A stretch of DNA of 64,000 nt from Pelagibacteraceae bacterium AG-325-E23. Its GTDB lineage: Bacteria; Pseudomonadota; Alphaproteobacteria; Pelagibacterales; Pelagibacteraceae. Location: contig QBYG01000007.1 in assembly GCA_003282945.1 (NCBI GenBank), positions 1 through 64,000 on the forward strand, written 5' to 3'. The notes under the pieces are model-generated. The model worked only from the letters and a program-made list of their open reading frames with translations, had not been told where the DNA came from and made no database searches. The position numbers and the translations under genes are program-made. Each line of letters opens with the position of its first letter. The first letter of the stretch is position 1. Below, one piece after another: positions 30,237 through 40,543 of this stretch.

Positions 30237-32525
30237 TTATTTAGTTTTTTGATAATTAATAACCCCAGCTGAATAGGCAGCTACAGATGCTAGATCTAAT
30301 ATTTCAGAGGTAGAAGATCTTAATGGAGCAATTTCTATTGGTTGAGCTAGACCAATTAATAGTGGACCAATAACTTTAGCACCACCTAATGTCTTCATAA
30401 TTTTATTTGAAATTGCTGCACTATGCTGACCAGGCATTATTAAAATATTTGCATTTCCCACAATCTCTGAAAATGGGTATAAATCAGAATATTCTTCATT
30501 AAGCGCAACATCTGGCTGCATGTCACCATCAAATTTAAAATCTACTTTTCTTTTTTTTAATATTTCTACAGCATCTCTTATATGTTTTGTTCTACTAGTT
30601 ATTGGCTGTCCAAATGTTGAATGAGATAAAAAAGCAACTTTAGGATCAAATCCAAATAATCTTACAACTCTTGCTGACGAAATTGCTATATCAGCCAATT
30701 CTTCAGAAGAAGGATATTCATTAACTGAAGTATCTCCAATAAATACAGTTTTACCTTTACTAACTAACATATTTAATCCAAACATTATTTCACCTTCTCT
30801 AGGAGGTATTACTTTTTGAATTTTTTCTAACGATTGAGAGTATCTTCTGGTATTACCTGTGACCATAGCATCGGCGTCTCCACACTCAACCATACAGGAT
30901 GCCCAAATAACTCTGTCATTTCTTACCATTCTATCACAATCTCTCTCAAGCAAACCTTGTTCTCTGTGCATTTTTTTAAAAAGAAATTTTACGTACTTTG
31001 CTCTCAATTTTTTATCAGTAGAATTAACAATTTTAATATTTAAGTTTTCTCCATAACCAATTTCTTTTAGTCTTTGTTTAACAATATTCTCTTTTGCAAT
31101 AATTATTGGAGTTCCTAAGCCACCAGTTTTAAAGGCAATTGCAGCTTTAAGTGTATTTTCATCTTCGCCATCGGCAAACACAACGGTTTTTTGATTTTTT
31201 TTAACTTTAGAGTTTATTCCTTGAAGAATAGTTACTGACGGATCTAATCTCTGTTTTAGCTGCTCAGCATATAAGTTAAAATTTTCAATTTTTTTTCTAG
31301 CTGCTCCACTTTTCATTGCAGCTTTTGCTACCGCTACTGGAATAACACTAATTAGTCTTGGATCAAATGTGGAGGGAATAATATAATGTTTTCCATATTT
31401 TGGTCTGTCTCCTCCCATTGCTGCTGCAACTTCATCAGGAACTCTTTCTCTAGCTAATTTAGCAATTGCATAGGCTGCAGAAATTTTCATTTCCTCATTA
31501 ATCGTTTTTGCTCTTACATCAAGTGCCCCTCTAAATATATATGGAAAACCAATTAAATTATTAACTTGGTTTGCATAATCTGATCTACCCGTCGCTATAA
31601 TTGCGTCTTTTCTAATTTTGTAAGCTTCCTCTGGTAAAATTTCTGGATCAGGGTTAGCACATGCAAATATAATTGGATTTTTTGCCATTTGCTTAATCAT
31701 TTCTTTTTTGAGAATTCCTGCCGAAGATAATCCTAAAAAAACATCTGCATTTTTTAATGCATCAATAAGTGTTTTATCTTTTGTTTTTTTTGCATACTTT
31801 AATTTCCACTTATTTAATCCTTTTCTATGAAAACTAATTACTCCTTTACTATCAATCATTGTTAAATTATTTTTTTTTACTCCTAATTTCAAAAATAAAT
31901 CTGAACATGCCATTGCAGATGCCCCTGCACCGTTTACAACAATTTTAATTTTAGAAATATTTTTTTTTGTAATGTGAATTGAATTAATAAGTGCTGCAGA
32001 GGTAATAATTGCTGTTCCATGTTGGTCATCATGAAAAACTGGTATATCAAGTATTTTTTTTAGATTTTCTTCTATTATAAAACATTCGGGTGCAGCAATA
32101 TCTTCAAGATTTATACCTCCAAAACTGACAGCAAAATTTTTTATACTATTAACTATTTCTTCAGGATCTTTGCTATCAATTTCTAAATCTATAGCATCTA
32201 TGTCTGCAAATCTTTTAAATAATACTGCTTTGCCTTCCATTACAGGTTTTGATGCAATTGCTCCTAAGTTGCCCAACCCTAAAATTGCAGATCCATTACT
32301 AATTACTGCAACTAAGTTACCCTTAGTTGTATAATCATATGCTTTTTCTGGATTTTTGTAAATTTCTTTAACTGGTGCTGCTACACCCGGAGAGTATGCT
32401 AAAGCTAAGTCTCTTTTAGATGTCATCGGTTTAGATGAATTTATCTCAATCTTGCCAGATTTATTCAAATTATGAAATTCAAGCGCCTCTTTATCAGAAT
32501 AATGTTCAATTTTATTTTTTTTCAT
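30237..32525 (-). CDS. maeB: NADP-dependent malic enzyme with C-terminal phosphotransacetylase-like domain (start trimmed from 32600)
   Basis: DLALAYSPGVAAPVKEI, FHDDQHGTAII; C-terminal PTA-like domain (FADGEDENTLKAA). Confidence 0.95.
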   Translation of the reverse strand: MKKNKIEHYSDKEALEFHNLNKSGKIEINSSKPMTSKRDLALAYSPGVAAPVKEIYKNPEKAYDYTTKGNLVAVISNGSAILGLGNLGAIASKPVMEGKAVLFKRFADIDAIDLEIDSKDPEEIVNSIKNFAVSFGGINLEDIAAPECFIIEENLKKILDIPVFHDDQHGTAIITSAALINSIHITKKNISKIKIVVNGAGASAMACSDLFLKLGVKKNNLTMIDSKGVISFHRKGLNKWKLKYAKKTKDKTLIDALKNADVFLGLSSAGILKKEMIKQMAKNPIIFACANPDPEILPEEAYKIRKDAIIATGRSDYANQVNNLIGFPYIFRGALDVRAKTINEEMKISAAYAIAKLARERVPDEVAAAMGGDRPKYGKHYIIPSTFDPRLISVIPVAVAKAAMKSGAARKKIENFNLYAEQLKQRLDPSVTILQGINSKVKKNQKTVVFADGEDENTLKAAIAFKTGGLGTPIIIAKENIVKQRLKEIGYGENLNIKIVNSTDKKLRAKYVKFLFKKMHREQGLLERDCDRMVRNDRVIWASCMVECGDADAMVTGNTRRYSQSLEKIQKVIPPREGEIMFGLNMLVSKGKTVFIGDTSVNEYPSSEELADIAISSARVVRLFGFDPKVAFLSHSTFGQPITSRTKHIRDAVEILKKRKVDFKFDGDMQPDVALNEEYSDLYPFSEIVGNANILIMPGQHSAAISNKIMKTLGGAKVIGPLLIGLAQPIEIAPLRSSTSEILDLASVAAYSAGVINYQKTK

Positions 32526-32574
32526 TAGATAAATTAAATATACTATTAAGGTAAAATTAGAACTAATATGATTT

Positions 32575-34104
32575 ATGAACCTTATTAAGTCAACAAGCAC
32601 ATTTAGTCTATTTGTTTTGTTAAGCAGGTTTCTTGGTTACATAAGAGATTTTTTTATAGCAATATACCTAGGATCTGGACCTTTAGCAGATACTTTTTTT
32701 GTAGCATTTAGAATTCCAAATACTTTTAGAAGATTATTTTCAGAAGGAACCTTTAATGCCGCTTTTGTTCCTTCTTATTCCTCAGAACTTATCAAAGGAA
32801 AAAAAAATGCAAACTCATTTGCGAATACAATTTTTAATTTATTATTATTAGGATTGTTTTTCACAATATTAATAATTGAAATATTCATGCCAGCATTCAT
32901 TAAAATTATTGCACCAGGATTCTCGAATGATACAGAAAAATTAAGCATTGCTATTAATTTAACCAGAATTACTTTTCCATTTTTATTTTTTGTAAGTCTA
33001 GCATCTTTTTTTTCAGCAATTTTAAACTCACATAATAAATTTGCGGCTGCTGCAGCAGCGCCAATAATTCTCAATATATTGTTAATTATTTGTTTGTTAT
33101 ATGCTGAAAATTTAAATGACAACCTAGTTTATTATTTATCTTACACAGTTACTCTCGCTGGGCTTCTTCAATTTATTTTTTTATTAATATTTGTTAAAAA
33201 ATACTTTGTAATAAATATAAATTTTAATTTTCAAATAAATGAGAAAGTTAAAAAATTTTTTAGCAAGCTTTTACCAAGTATATTTTCATCTGGAGTAACT
33301 CAAATAAATATCTTAGTTGGAACAATTATTGCATCATTTCAAGCAAGCGCTGTTTCATACTTGTATTATGCTGATAGAATTTATCAGATAAATTTAGCAA
33401 TAGCCGGTATTGCCATAGGAACGGTGATACTTCCAAATCTAAGCAGACATATTAAAAAACACAATTCTATAAAAACTATAGAATTACAAAATAAAGCATT
33501 AGAGCTTAGCTTGTTTTTAAGTTTACCCGCTTCACTTGCACTAATGGTTGGCTCAGAACAAATAACATCAGCTTTATTTGGCTATGGTTCTTTCGATCAA
33601 ATAAGTGTTAATAATTCTGCAAAAGCTCTGTTCTATTTTTCTTTTGGGCTTCCGGCATTTTCTTTGATTAAGATATTTTCAACTTTTTTATTTGCAAGAA
33701 ATGACACTAAAACACCATTTAAGTATTCTCTAATTTCAGTAATTTTGAATATAGCAATAAGTCTTACTTTTTTCTCACAGGTTGGTTTTATTATAATACC
33801 AATCGCAACTACAATCTCGTCATGGTTTAATGGGATTATTTTATTAGTTTTTGTAATTAATAAAAATTATTATAAATTCAGCTCAAATTTTATTACCCAA
33901 ATATCAAAAATTATCATCTCAAATATAATCACGATTTTTATATTTTATTTTTCAATTAACTTTTTTGAAAGCTCATTAAACTATGGAAACAATTATAAAT
34001 TTATTTTTATTGTTTTGATTGTTTTGTTAACCTTTCTTTCATACATTGGAATTTCAATTATTATAAAAGCCTTTAAAATTTCAGATATTAATTTAAAGTA
34101 TTGA
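32575..34104 (+). CDS. murJ: Lipid II flippase MurJ
   Basis: GYIRDFFIAIYLGSGPLADTFFVAFRIPNTFRRLFSEGTFNAAFVP. Confidence 0.96.
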   Translation: MNLIKSTSTFSLFVLLSRFLGYIRDFFIAIYLGSGPLADTFFVAFRIPNTFRRLFSEGTFNAAFVPSYSSELIKGKKNANSFANTIFNLLLLGLFFTILIIEIFMPAFIKIIAPGFSNDTEKLSIAINLTRITFPFLFFVSLASFFSAILNSHNKFAAAAAAPIILNILLIICLLYAENLNDNLVYYLSYTVTLAGLLQFIFLLIFVKKYFVININFNFQINEKVKKFFSKLLPSIFSSGVTQINILVGTIIASFQASAVSYLYYADRIYQINLAIAGIAIGTVILPNLSRHIKKHNSIKTIELQNKALELSLFLSLPASLALMVGSEQITSALFGYGSFDQISVNNSAKALFYFSFGLPAFSLIKIFSTFLFARNDTKTPFKYSLISVILNIAISLTFFSQVGFIIIPIATTISSWFNGIILLVFVINKNYYKFSSNFITQISKIIISNIITIFIFYFSINFFESSLNYGNNYKFIFIVLIVLLTFLSYIGISIIIKAFKISDINLKY

Positions 34105-34107
34105 AAG

Positions 34108-35109
34108 ATGTCCAAAAAAATATTTTCAGGTGTTCAGCCAACAGGCAATCTTCATTTAGGCAATTACCTTGGTGCCATTAAAAATTTTGTTGAATTAAAT
34201 AATAATAATCAAAATGAATGTATTTTTTGTGTTGTAGATTTACATGCTATAACTGTTAAGCAAGATAAAGATCAATTAAAGAGTAATATTCGAGAAACGA
34301 CTGCAACATTTATAGCGAGCGGTATTGATCCAAGTAAAAGTATTATTTTTAACCAATCAAATGTTTCTGCACACGCAGAAGGTTCATGGGTTCTAAGTTG
34401 TATGGCACCAATGGGTTGGTTAAATAGAATGACACAATTTAAAGAAAAAGCTGGTAAAGATAAGGAAAAAGCATCTGTTGGTCTATATATTTATCCTATT
34501 TTAATGGCTAGCGATATATTGCTTTATGATGCCACCCATGTCCCTGTTGGAGAAGATCAGAAACAACATTTGGAATTAACAAGAGACATTGCCCAAAAAT
34601 TTAATAAAGATTTTGACTGTGAAGATTTTTTAAGGGTTCCGGAACCACTAATAAAAAAAGATTTTTCAAGAATAATGAGTTTAAAAGATGGTTTAAAAAA
34701 AATGAGTAAATCAGATCCATCAGATCTTAGTAGAATTAATTTAACCGATACTAAAGATGAAATTATTAATAAAATTAAAAAAGCAAAAACTGACTCTTTA
34801 CCAATTCCTTTTGAAGAACAAAAATTAAAAGATAGACCTGAAGCTGAAAATCTACTTGGAATATATTCAAGTATTTCAGATCAAACTTTAGATAAAACTT
34901 TAGAAGAATTTGGGGGAAAAAATTTTTCAGATCTAAAAAGTCAATTAGCTGAAGTTTTATCAAGTAAAATTTCCCCAATTTCCCATGAGATAAAAAAATT
35001 GATTAATGATCAAAATTATTTAGATAAAGTTCTTGTAGAAGGAGCATTTAAGGCTGAAGAAATTGCAGGAAAAAAAATAAAAGAAATGATGAAAATAATA
35101 GGTTTTTAA
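34108..35109 (+). CDS. trpS: Tryptophanyl-tRNA synthetase
   Basis: [46 protein letters not shown]. Confidence 0.98.
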   Translation: MSKKIFSGVQPTGNLHLGNYLGAIKNFVELNNNNQNECIFCVVDLHAITVKQDKDQLKSNIRETTATFIASGIDPSKSIIFNQSNVSAHAEGSWVLSCMAPMGWLNRMTQFKEKAGKDKEKASVGLYIYPILMASDILLYDATHVPVGEDQKQHLELTRDIAQKFNKDFDCEDFLRVPEPLIKKDFSRIMSLKDGLKKMSKSDPSDLSRINLTDTKDEIINKIKKAKTDSLPIPFEEQKLKDRPEAENLLGIYSSISDQTLDKTLEEFGGKNFSDLKSQLAEVLSSKISPISHEIKKLINDQNYLDKVLVEGAFKAEEIAGKKIKEMMKIIGF

Positions 35110-35147
35110 ATTCTTTAAATTTAAGAATTTATGGCTATATAAGAAGT

Positions 35148-35690
35148 ATGTTTATTCAAACTCAGGAGACTCCAAACCCAAATTCTCTGAAATTCCTTCC
35201 AGGCAAAAGGGTGTCAAACGATGGGCCTTACGAATTTTTAAATGCAAACCAAACACAAATTCCTTTATTAAAAAATATTTTATCAATTAATGGTGTTACA
35301 GGAATATTTTTGAGTGATGATTTTCTATCAATTAACAAAATTCAAGATGAAAAATGGGAAAATATAAAGCATATAGTTATTTCACATTTAAACGAATTCT
35401 ATGATGAAGGTAATGAGTTTATCATAAATAAAAAGTCAGAATTAGACGATAGTAATGGTTATGGTGAAATTGAAAATAAAATTATTAAAATATTAGAAAC
35501 TAAAATTAGGCCAGCTGTAGCCAGAGATGGTGGAGATATAACATTTAAAGAATTTAAAGATGGAAAAGTTACAGTTATATTAAAAGGTAGTTGTTCTGGA
35601 TGCCCATCTTCAACTTTAACTTTAAAACAAGGTGTTCAAAACCTACTTTGTCATTATATCCCAGAAGTTAAAGAAGTTTTAGCTGTATAA
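35148..35690 (+). CDS. NifU family Fe-S scaffold protein (Nfu N-terminal + NifU C-terminal)
   Basis: IQTQETPNPNSLKFLPG; VARDGGDITF...GSCSGCPSSTLTLKQGVQNLL. Confidence 0.95.
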   Translation: MFIQTQETPNPNSLKFLPGKRVSNDGPYEFLNANQTQIPLLKNILSINGVTGIFLSDDFLSINKIQDEKWENIKHIVISHLNEFYDEGNEFIINKKSELDDSNGYGEIENKIIKILETKIRPAVARDGGDITFKEFKDGKVTVILKGSCSGCPSSTLTLKQGVQNLLCHYIPEVKEVLAV

Positions 35691-35726
35691 TATCACTTCT
35701 ATCAACTATAAGAATTAAGAAGAGTT

Positions 35727-36797
35727 ATGAAAAAAAAAAGTTTTAGAGCAAAACAAGATAATAGTAGTCTAAATTTTTTTAAAACTCTGTTAACAAGTTT
35801 AGCTATAATTTTAGTATTCTCAATTTTACCAAATTCAGTTAGTTTTATAAAAAATAATTTTAAATCAAATGAAGTTGTTTTTAATTCCTCAAAACAAAGT
35901 TTTAACGAAATATTAGATAAGCAGAATAAAAAAAATAAAATAATAAAAGATAGATTTTCATGGAATATTTTTGAAGACATTGACGTTTTTGGTAAAGATG
36001 AAGAGGATAACGATCCTCAAAGATTGAGCGCCTCAACAATTGAAGAACTATTTAAAGATAATGGATATGATCTCGATACTGTTAAAAAAACTAAATTAGT
36101 CAATGTAGGCAATCAATTAACAAAGCTTCCTAAAGAACTAAAAAATATTGAAAGTCCGAAAAAAAGAAAAAAACTGTTTATTAAAATTGTACTACCATTG
36201 ATTATTGAGGAAAACCTTAAAATAAGATTTGATAGAAAAAAACTTTTTGAAATTTTAAATAAAAATAATACCTCATCACGTGATAAAGCCTGGTTTGAAT
36301 TGAAATTCAAACAGTATGGTATTAAAAATAATGATTTAGCAAAACTTAAAATAAGAATGGATGAAATTCCAGTTTCATTAGCAATAGCTCAAGCTGCAAA
36401 AGAAACTGGTTGGGGAAGTTCGAGATTTGCACAAGAAGGTAATGCATTATTTGGGCAGTGGACTTGGTCTGGCGAAGGCATTAAGCCTTTAGAAGTTGAA
36501 AAAGACAAAAAACATAAAGTCGCAAAGTTTAAAATTTTGAAAGCTTCTGTAAGAGCTTATCAAAGAAATTTAAATACACATCCTAGTTATAAAGAATTTA
36601 GAATTGAACGAGCAATTCAAAGAGATAATGATGAAAAGTTAGATAGTTTAAAACTAGTTAATTTTTTAGAAAAATATGCTGAAACAGGTAAAGAATATAC
36701 AGAAGTTCTTAAAAAAATTATTAATCAGAATTCTTTAACTGATTTTGATGATGTAGATATTTTACCAACAAGTTTAAAAATGAAGAATCTAATTTAG
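35727..36797 (+). CDS. Bax-like glucosaminidase-domain protein, membrane-anchored
   Basis: PVSLAIAQAAKETGWGSSRFAQEGNALFGQWTW; N-terminal TM. Confidence 0.85.
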   Translation: MKKKSFRAKQDNSSLNFFKTLLTSLAIILVFSILPNSVSFIKNNFKSNEVVFNSSKQSFNEILDKQNKKNKIIKDRFSWNIFEDIDVFGKDEEDNDPQRLSASTIEELFKDNGYDLDTVKKTKLVNVGNQLTKLPKELKNIESPKKRKKLFIKIVLPLIIEENLKIRFDRKKLFEILNKNNTSSRDKAWFELKFKQYGIKNNDLAKLKIRMDEIPVSLAIAQAAKETGWGSSRFAQEGNALFGQWTWSGEGIKPLEVEKDKKHKVAKFKILKASVRAYQRNLNTHPSYKEFRIERAIQRDNDEKLDSLKLVNFLEKYAETGKEYTEVLKKIINQNSLTDFDDVDILPTSLKMKNLI

Positions 36798-37841
36798 AGT
36801 AAATTGAGTTCCAAACCATCTCCATCCATCTTTATCTTGCATTGAACAATTAATTCTCCCTCTTCTTGGTAAAAATTTTTCAGCAAAGATAACTTCAATT
36901 TTATCTTTTTTATAATTTAGTTTAGAGTTTTTCCAATCACCACCTTCATTTGAAAAGCAATTTATTCTATTAATTTTAGGTTGATCATTAAAAAATTCTA
37001 TTACTAGTTTAGGAGGATTATTAGTTTCTAATAAAAATTTTTCTTCTGGAGTTATATATTTATATTGAATTGGCAAAAGATTAATTAAAAATTTGAATCT
37101 TTCGAGGTCTCCGTACCTCTCGTTTATTGGAAATCTAGGTAACTCATATTTATCTTTATTTAAATCTATAACTCCTGAATGTTGACCAAAAGCATAGTCA
37201 AATTTTTCAGTAATATATCTCTTTTGTTCTAAACTATACTCGCCAAATGGGTATGAAAAAAACTTTGAATTATAGCCAAGATTTTTCTCAAATATTTTTA
37301 TTGATTTAAGAATATCTTTTTCAAATTTTTCAAAATTATATTTTACTAAGTATTCATGTGAATGTGAGTGATTTCCTATAAATACAAAATCCTCATTTGA
37401 TATATCTATAATTTCATCCCAACTCATATAGCCTTTGTTACCCACAGCCTCTGTTGAAACAAATAAAATGAAAGGGACCTTGTCTCTTTTTAGAATTGGC
37501 CATGCATTTAAATAAAAAGAAGAGAATGCATCATCAATAGTAAGTAAAATTTTTTTTTCTTCACTTACTTTATTAAACTCTAATTCAAAGTTTTTCGGAT
37601 TTAAAAAAGAGAAATTATTTTCTCTGATAATATTTAAATGTTCTTGAAATACATCAATTTTTATATTGGTAGAAGGATATTTATTTTCTTCAAATCTATG
37701 ATACATTAAGGCTAAAATTCCCTTTTCTTTGGGTTCATATTTCTTATTTACAGGATCTGCGTAAGCATTTAAAAAAAATAAGAAAATAATGATAAATTTA
37801 ATAATTGATGCTGCTAATGAAGAAATTGTTTTTGTGATCAT
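36789..37841 (-). CDS. Secreted polysaccharide deacetylase family protein (start uncertain: ATG 37841 or ATT near 37802)
   Basis: ILALMYHRFEENKYPSTNI, LLTIDDAFSSFYLNAWPIL, IGNHSHSH, SYPFGEYS; signal peptide ending NAYADP. Confidence 0.85.
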   Translation of the reverse strand: MITKTISSLAASIIKFIIIFLFFLNAYADPVNKKYEPKEKGILALMYHRFEENKYPSTNIKIDVFQEHLNIIRENNFSFLNPKNFELEFNKVSEEKKILLTIDDAFSSFYLNAWPILKRDKVPFILFVSTEAVGNKGYMSWDEIIDISNEDFVFIGNHSHSHEYLVKYNFEKFEKDILKSIKIFEKNLGYNSKFFSYPFGEYSLEQKRYITEKFDYAFGQHSGVIDLNKDKYELPRFPINERYGDLERFKFLINLLPIQYKYITPEEKFLLETNNPPKLVIEFFNDQPKINRINCFSNEGGDWKNSKLNYKKDKIEVIFAEKFLPRRGRINCSMQDKDGWRWFGTQFTLN

Positions 37842-38154
37842 TGCTGATAAACAATCATATACTAGCAAACATATAAACAGTAGAGAAAACTTCGATAATT
37901 TCGTGAAACTACTTTTGAAATTTTTGAATATAAAAAAAATTAAAATAAGCGATATTCATAGAATATTTGTCAATTTAGGACCTGGCAAATTTACCAGTCT
38001 TAGAATTTCCTTATCAGTAGCCAAAGCTATTTGTTTGGTAAATAGTGCGTTTTTAATTGGATTTAAATCGCATGATTTAATTAATAAAAATTATAAAAAT
38101 TTAATAAAATTAGATAAAAATAAAAGTTTGATAAAACATGTAAATTCAAGTTAG
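37789..38154 (+). CDS. tsaB: TsaB-like protein, only 121 aa (N-terminal lobe)
   Basis: INLIIDAANEEIVFVII; VNLGPGKFTSLRISLSVAKAI matches the TsaB GPGSFTGLRIG motif; position between nifU block and fur. Confidence 0.75.
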   Translation: MINLIIDAANEEIVFVIIADKQSYTSKHINSRENFDNFVKLLLKFLNIKKIKISDIHRIFVNLGPGKFTSLRISLSVAKAICLVNSAFLIGFKSHDLINKNYKNLIKLDKNKSLIKHVNSS

Positions 38155-38162
38155 AATAAACT

Positions 38163-38588
38163 ATGTCTGAAACTATAGAACAAATTTGCCTGAAGAAAGG
38201 TGTCAAACTTACTGATCAAAGAAAAATAATTGCTAAAGTTTTATCTGAGTCAAAAGAAGTTTACGGTGAGTCTGATCATCCCGATGTTGATGAATTATAT
38301 CAAAGAGTTTCTAAGTTAGATTCAAAGATAAGTATTGCTACAGTTTACAGAACAGTTAAGCTTTTTGAGGAATCTGGCATATTGACTAAGCATGATTTTA
38401 AAGGTGGAAAAGCAAGATATGAAACATTAGTTGAAAGCCATCATGATCATCTTATAGATATTAAATCAGGTGAAATTATTGAATTTGTAGATGAGGAGAT
38501 TGAGAAATTACAAAAAAAAGTAGCTGAGAAGTATGGATATAAGTTAGTTGATCATAAACTTGAACTATATGGCATAAAAAAAAAATAA
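38163..38588 (+). CDS. Fur family transcriptional regulator (Fur/Mur)
   Basis: KLTDQRKIIAKVL, SIATVYRTVKLFEESGIL, ESHHDHLIDIKSGEIIEF. Confidence 0.95.
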   Translation: MSETIEQICLKKGVKLTDQRKIIAKVLSESKEVYGESDHPDVDELYQRVSKLDSKISIATVYRTVKLFEESGILTKHDFKGGKARYETLVESHHDHLIDIKSGEIIEFVDEEIEKLQKKVAEKYGYKLVDHKLELYGIKKK

Positions 38589-39203
38589 ATGGATAATTTT
38601 GAAGTCTTAAAACCTTTTGGCCCTTCAATTGTAAAAATAAAAATGCCAAATGAGATGATTAAAGAAATAAATCAGTATGTTGATTTAGTCATTAAAGATG
38701 ATCAAAAGATTAAAAGATTAGATGAAGGAGATAAACTTATAGGAAAGGTTCAGCAAGAGTTTTTGATGGAAGTGGAATTTATGAAAAAAATTAAATGGGC
38801 TGAATTTTTAGCTTCCAATGTTTCTAGTTGGGCACAAAAAGAATTAAAAAAAGAAATAAAAAATTTTCAATTAATTAAGTCTTGGGTAGTTAGACAATTT
38901 CAAAATGACTATAATCCAGTACATTGGCACAGTGGGGATATATCGGGAGTTGGTTATTTAAAGGTTCCATCACATTTAGGTAATACATCACAACCTGACA
39001 AAAAAACTAATGAAAATGGGAAATTGCAATTAATATCAGGGTCTCCAAACTTATTTTCGAAATCTACTTATTTAGTGAAGCCCGAATTAGGAGATTTTTA
39101 CTTATTTCCAAATTATTTAATGCACACTGTATACCCATTTTCAGGAACAGATGAAGAAAGAAGATCGGTTTCATTTAATGCTAAAGTTGAATTTTATAAT
39201 TGA
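38589..39203 (+). CDS. TIGR02466-like putative 2OG-Fe(II) oxygenase
   Basis: NPVHWHSGDISGVGYLKVP and LFPNYLMHTVYPFSGTDEERRSVSFN (Hx[DS]...H...R double-stranded beta-helix pattern). Confidence 0.75.
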   Translation: MDNFEVLKPFGPSIVKIKMPNEMIKEINQYVDLVIKDDQKIKRLDEGDKLIGKVQQEFLMEVEFMKKIKWAEFLASNVSSWAQKELKKEIKNFQLIKSWVVRQFQNDYNPVHWHSGDISGVGYLKVPSHLGNTSQPDKKTNENGKLQLISGSPNLFSKSTYLVKPELGDFYLFPNYLMHTVYPFSGTDEERRSVSFNAKVEFYN

Positions 39204-39207
39204 TTTT

Positions 39208-40542
39208 ATGAAAAATAAAAAAGTATTTATTAAAACATTTGGTTGTCAAATGAATGAATATGACTCGAATAGAATTTACGACAATATTAGTAACTTAGGT
39301 TTTGTCAAGACTGAGGATCAAGCTAATGCAGAATGTTATATTTTAAATACTTGTCACATCAGGGATAAAGCAAAAGAAAAAGTGTATCATGAAATAGGAA
39401 GAATAAAAAAATTATACAGAGATAAAAAAAAACCAATTATGATTGTAGCTGGATGTGTGGCTCAAGCAGAAAATGATGAAATGTTAAAAAGAGAACCCTA
39501 TATAGATATTGTGATAGGGCCTCAAGCTTATCATAAAATAAATGATTTATTAAAAAAACAAGAATTAAATAAAAAACAGGAAGAAACAGAATTTGATACG
39601 ATATCAAAATTTGGATATTTTGACAAAATCTCAAATAAGAATAATAAAATCTCTGCTTTCTTAACCATTCAAGAAGGTTGTGATAAATTTTGTAATTTCT
39701 GTGTTGTTCCATACACAAGAGGACCAGAGTACTCTAGACCATTTAATAAAATTATTAATGAAGCAGAGCAATTAATTAAAAATGGTGCAAAAGAAATAAC
39801 ATTACTTGGACAGAATGTTAATGCTTATTCTTATAGAGAAGATTCTAAAGAATTTAAAATTTCAAATTTAATATATCATTTAAATCAATATTCAGAATTA
39901 GAAAGAATAAGATATACGACTTCGCACCCAAGAGATATGAGTGAAGATTTAATTGAATGCTATTCTTCTTGTAAAAAATTAATGCCATTAGTTCATTTAC
40001 CAATTCAAAGTGGCTCTGATAAAATACTAGAATTAATGAATAGAAAACATAAAGTAGAAGATTACATAAAAGTTTATGAAAAACTGAAAAAAATTAATAA
40101 AGAGATAGAATTTTCAAGTGATTTCATTATTGGCTATCCTGGAGAAACCAAAAAAGATTTTGAAGATACATATAATCTAATAAAAAAAATTAAATTTATT
40201 AATTCTTTTTCTTTTATTTTTAGTCCTAGACCAGGAACAAAAGCATCAAAGTTAGACATTGTAGATGAGAGTATTGCTAAACAAAGACTTACATTAGTTC
40301 AGGAAAAACTATTTAATAATCAAACAGAAATGAATAAATCAATGGAAAATGATATAATTGATGTTCTTGTTGAAAATAAAATGAAAAAACAAGACAAATT
40401 TTTTGGAAGGAATAAGTATATTTCACCTGTAATTTTTGATGGTGTCGAAAGTTATATTGGTAAAATTGTAAAAGTAAAAATTCAAACTAGTAACCAGAAT
40501 ACTTTATTTGGTTCAGTAATTAAAAATATGAAAGCAGCTTGA
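39208..40542 (+). CDS. miaB: tRNA-2-methylthio-N6-dimethylallyladenosine synthase (start trimmed from 39151)
   Basis: KVFIKTFGCQMNEYDSNR; radical SAM EGCDKFCNFCVVPYTRG. Confidence 0.97.
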   Translation: MKNKKVFIKTFGCQMNEYDSNRIYDNISNLGFVKTEDQANAECYILNTCHIRDKAKEKVYHEIGRIKKLYRDKKKPIMIVAGCVAQAENDEMLKREPYIDIVIGPQAYHKINDLLKKQELNKKQEETEFDTISKFGYFDKISNKNNKISAFLTIQEGCDKFCNFCVVPYTRGPEYSRPFNKIINEAEQLIKNGAKEITLLGQNVNAYSYREDSKEFKISNLIYHLNQYSELERIRYTTSHPRDMSEDLIECYSSCKKLMPLVHLPIQSGSDKILELMNRKHKVEDYIKVYEKLKKINKEIEFSSDFIIGYPGETKKDFEDTYNLIKKIKFINSFSFIFSPRPGTKASKLDIVDESIAKQRLTLVQEKLFNNQTEMNKSMENDIIDVLVENKMKKQDKFFGRNKYISPVIFDGVESYIGKIVKVKIQTSNQNTLFGSVIKNMKAA

Positions 40543-40543
40543 G

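Noticed and set aside
32775-33122. 115-aa minus-strand ORF inside murJ
   Set aside because: Antisense shadow ORF; murJ frame is intact and conserved.
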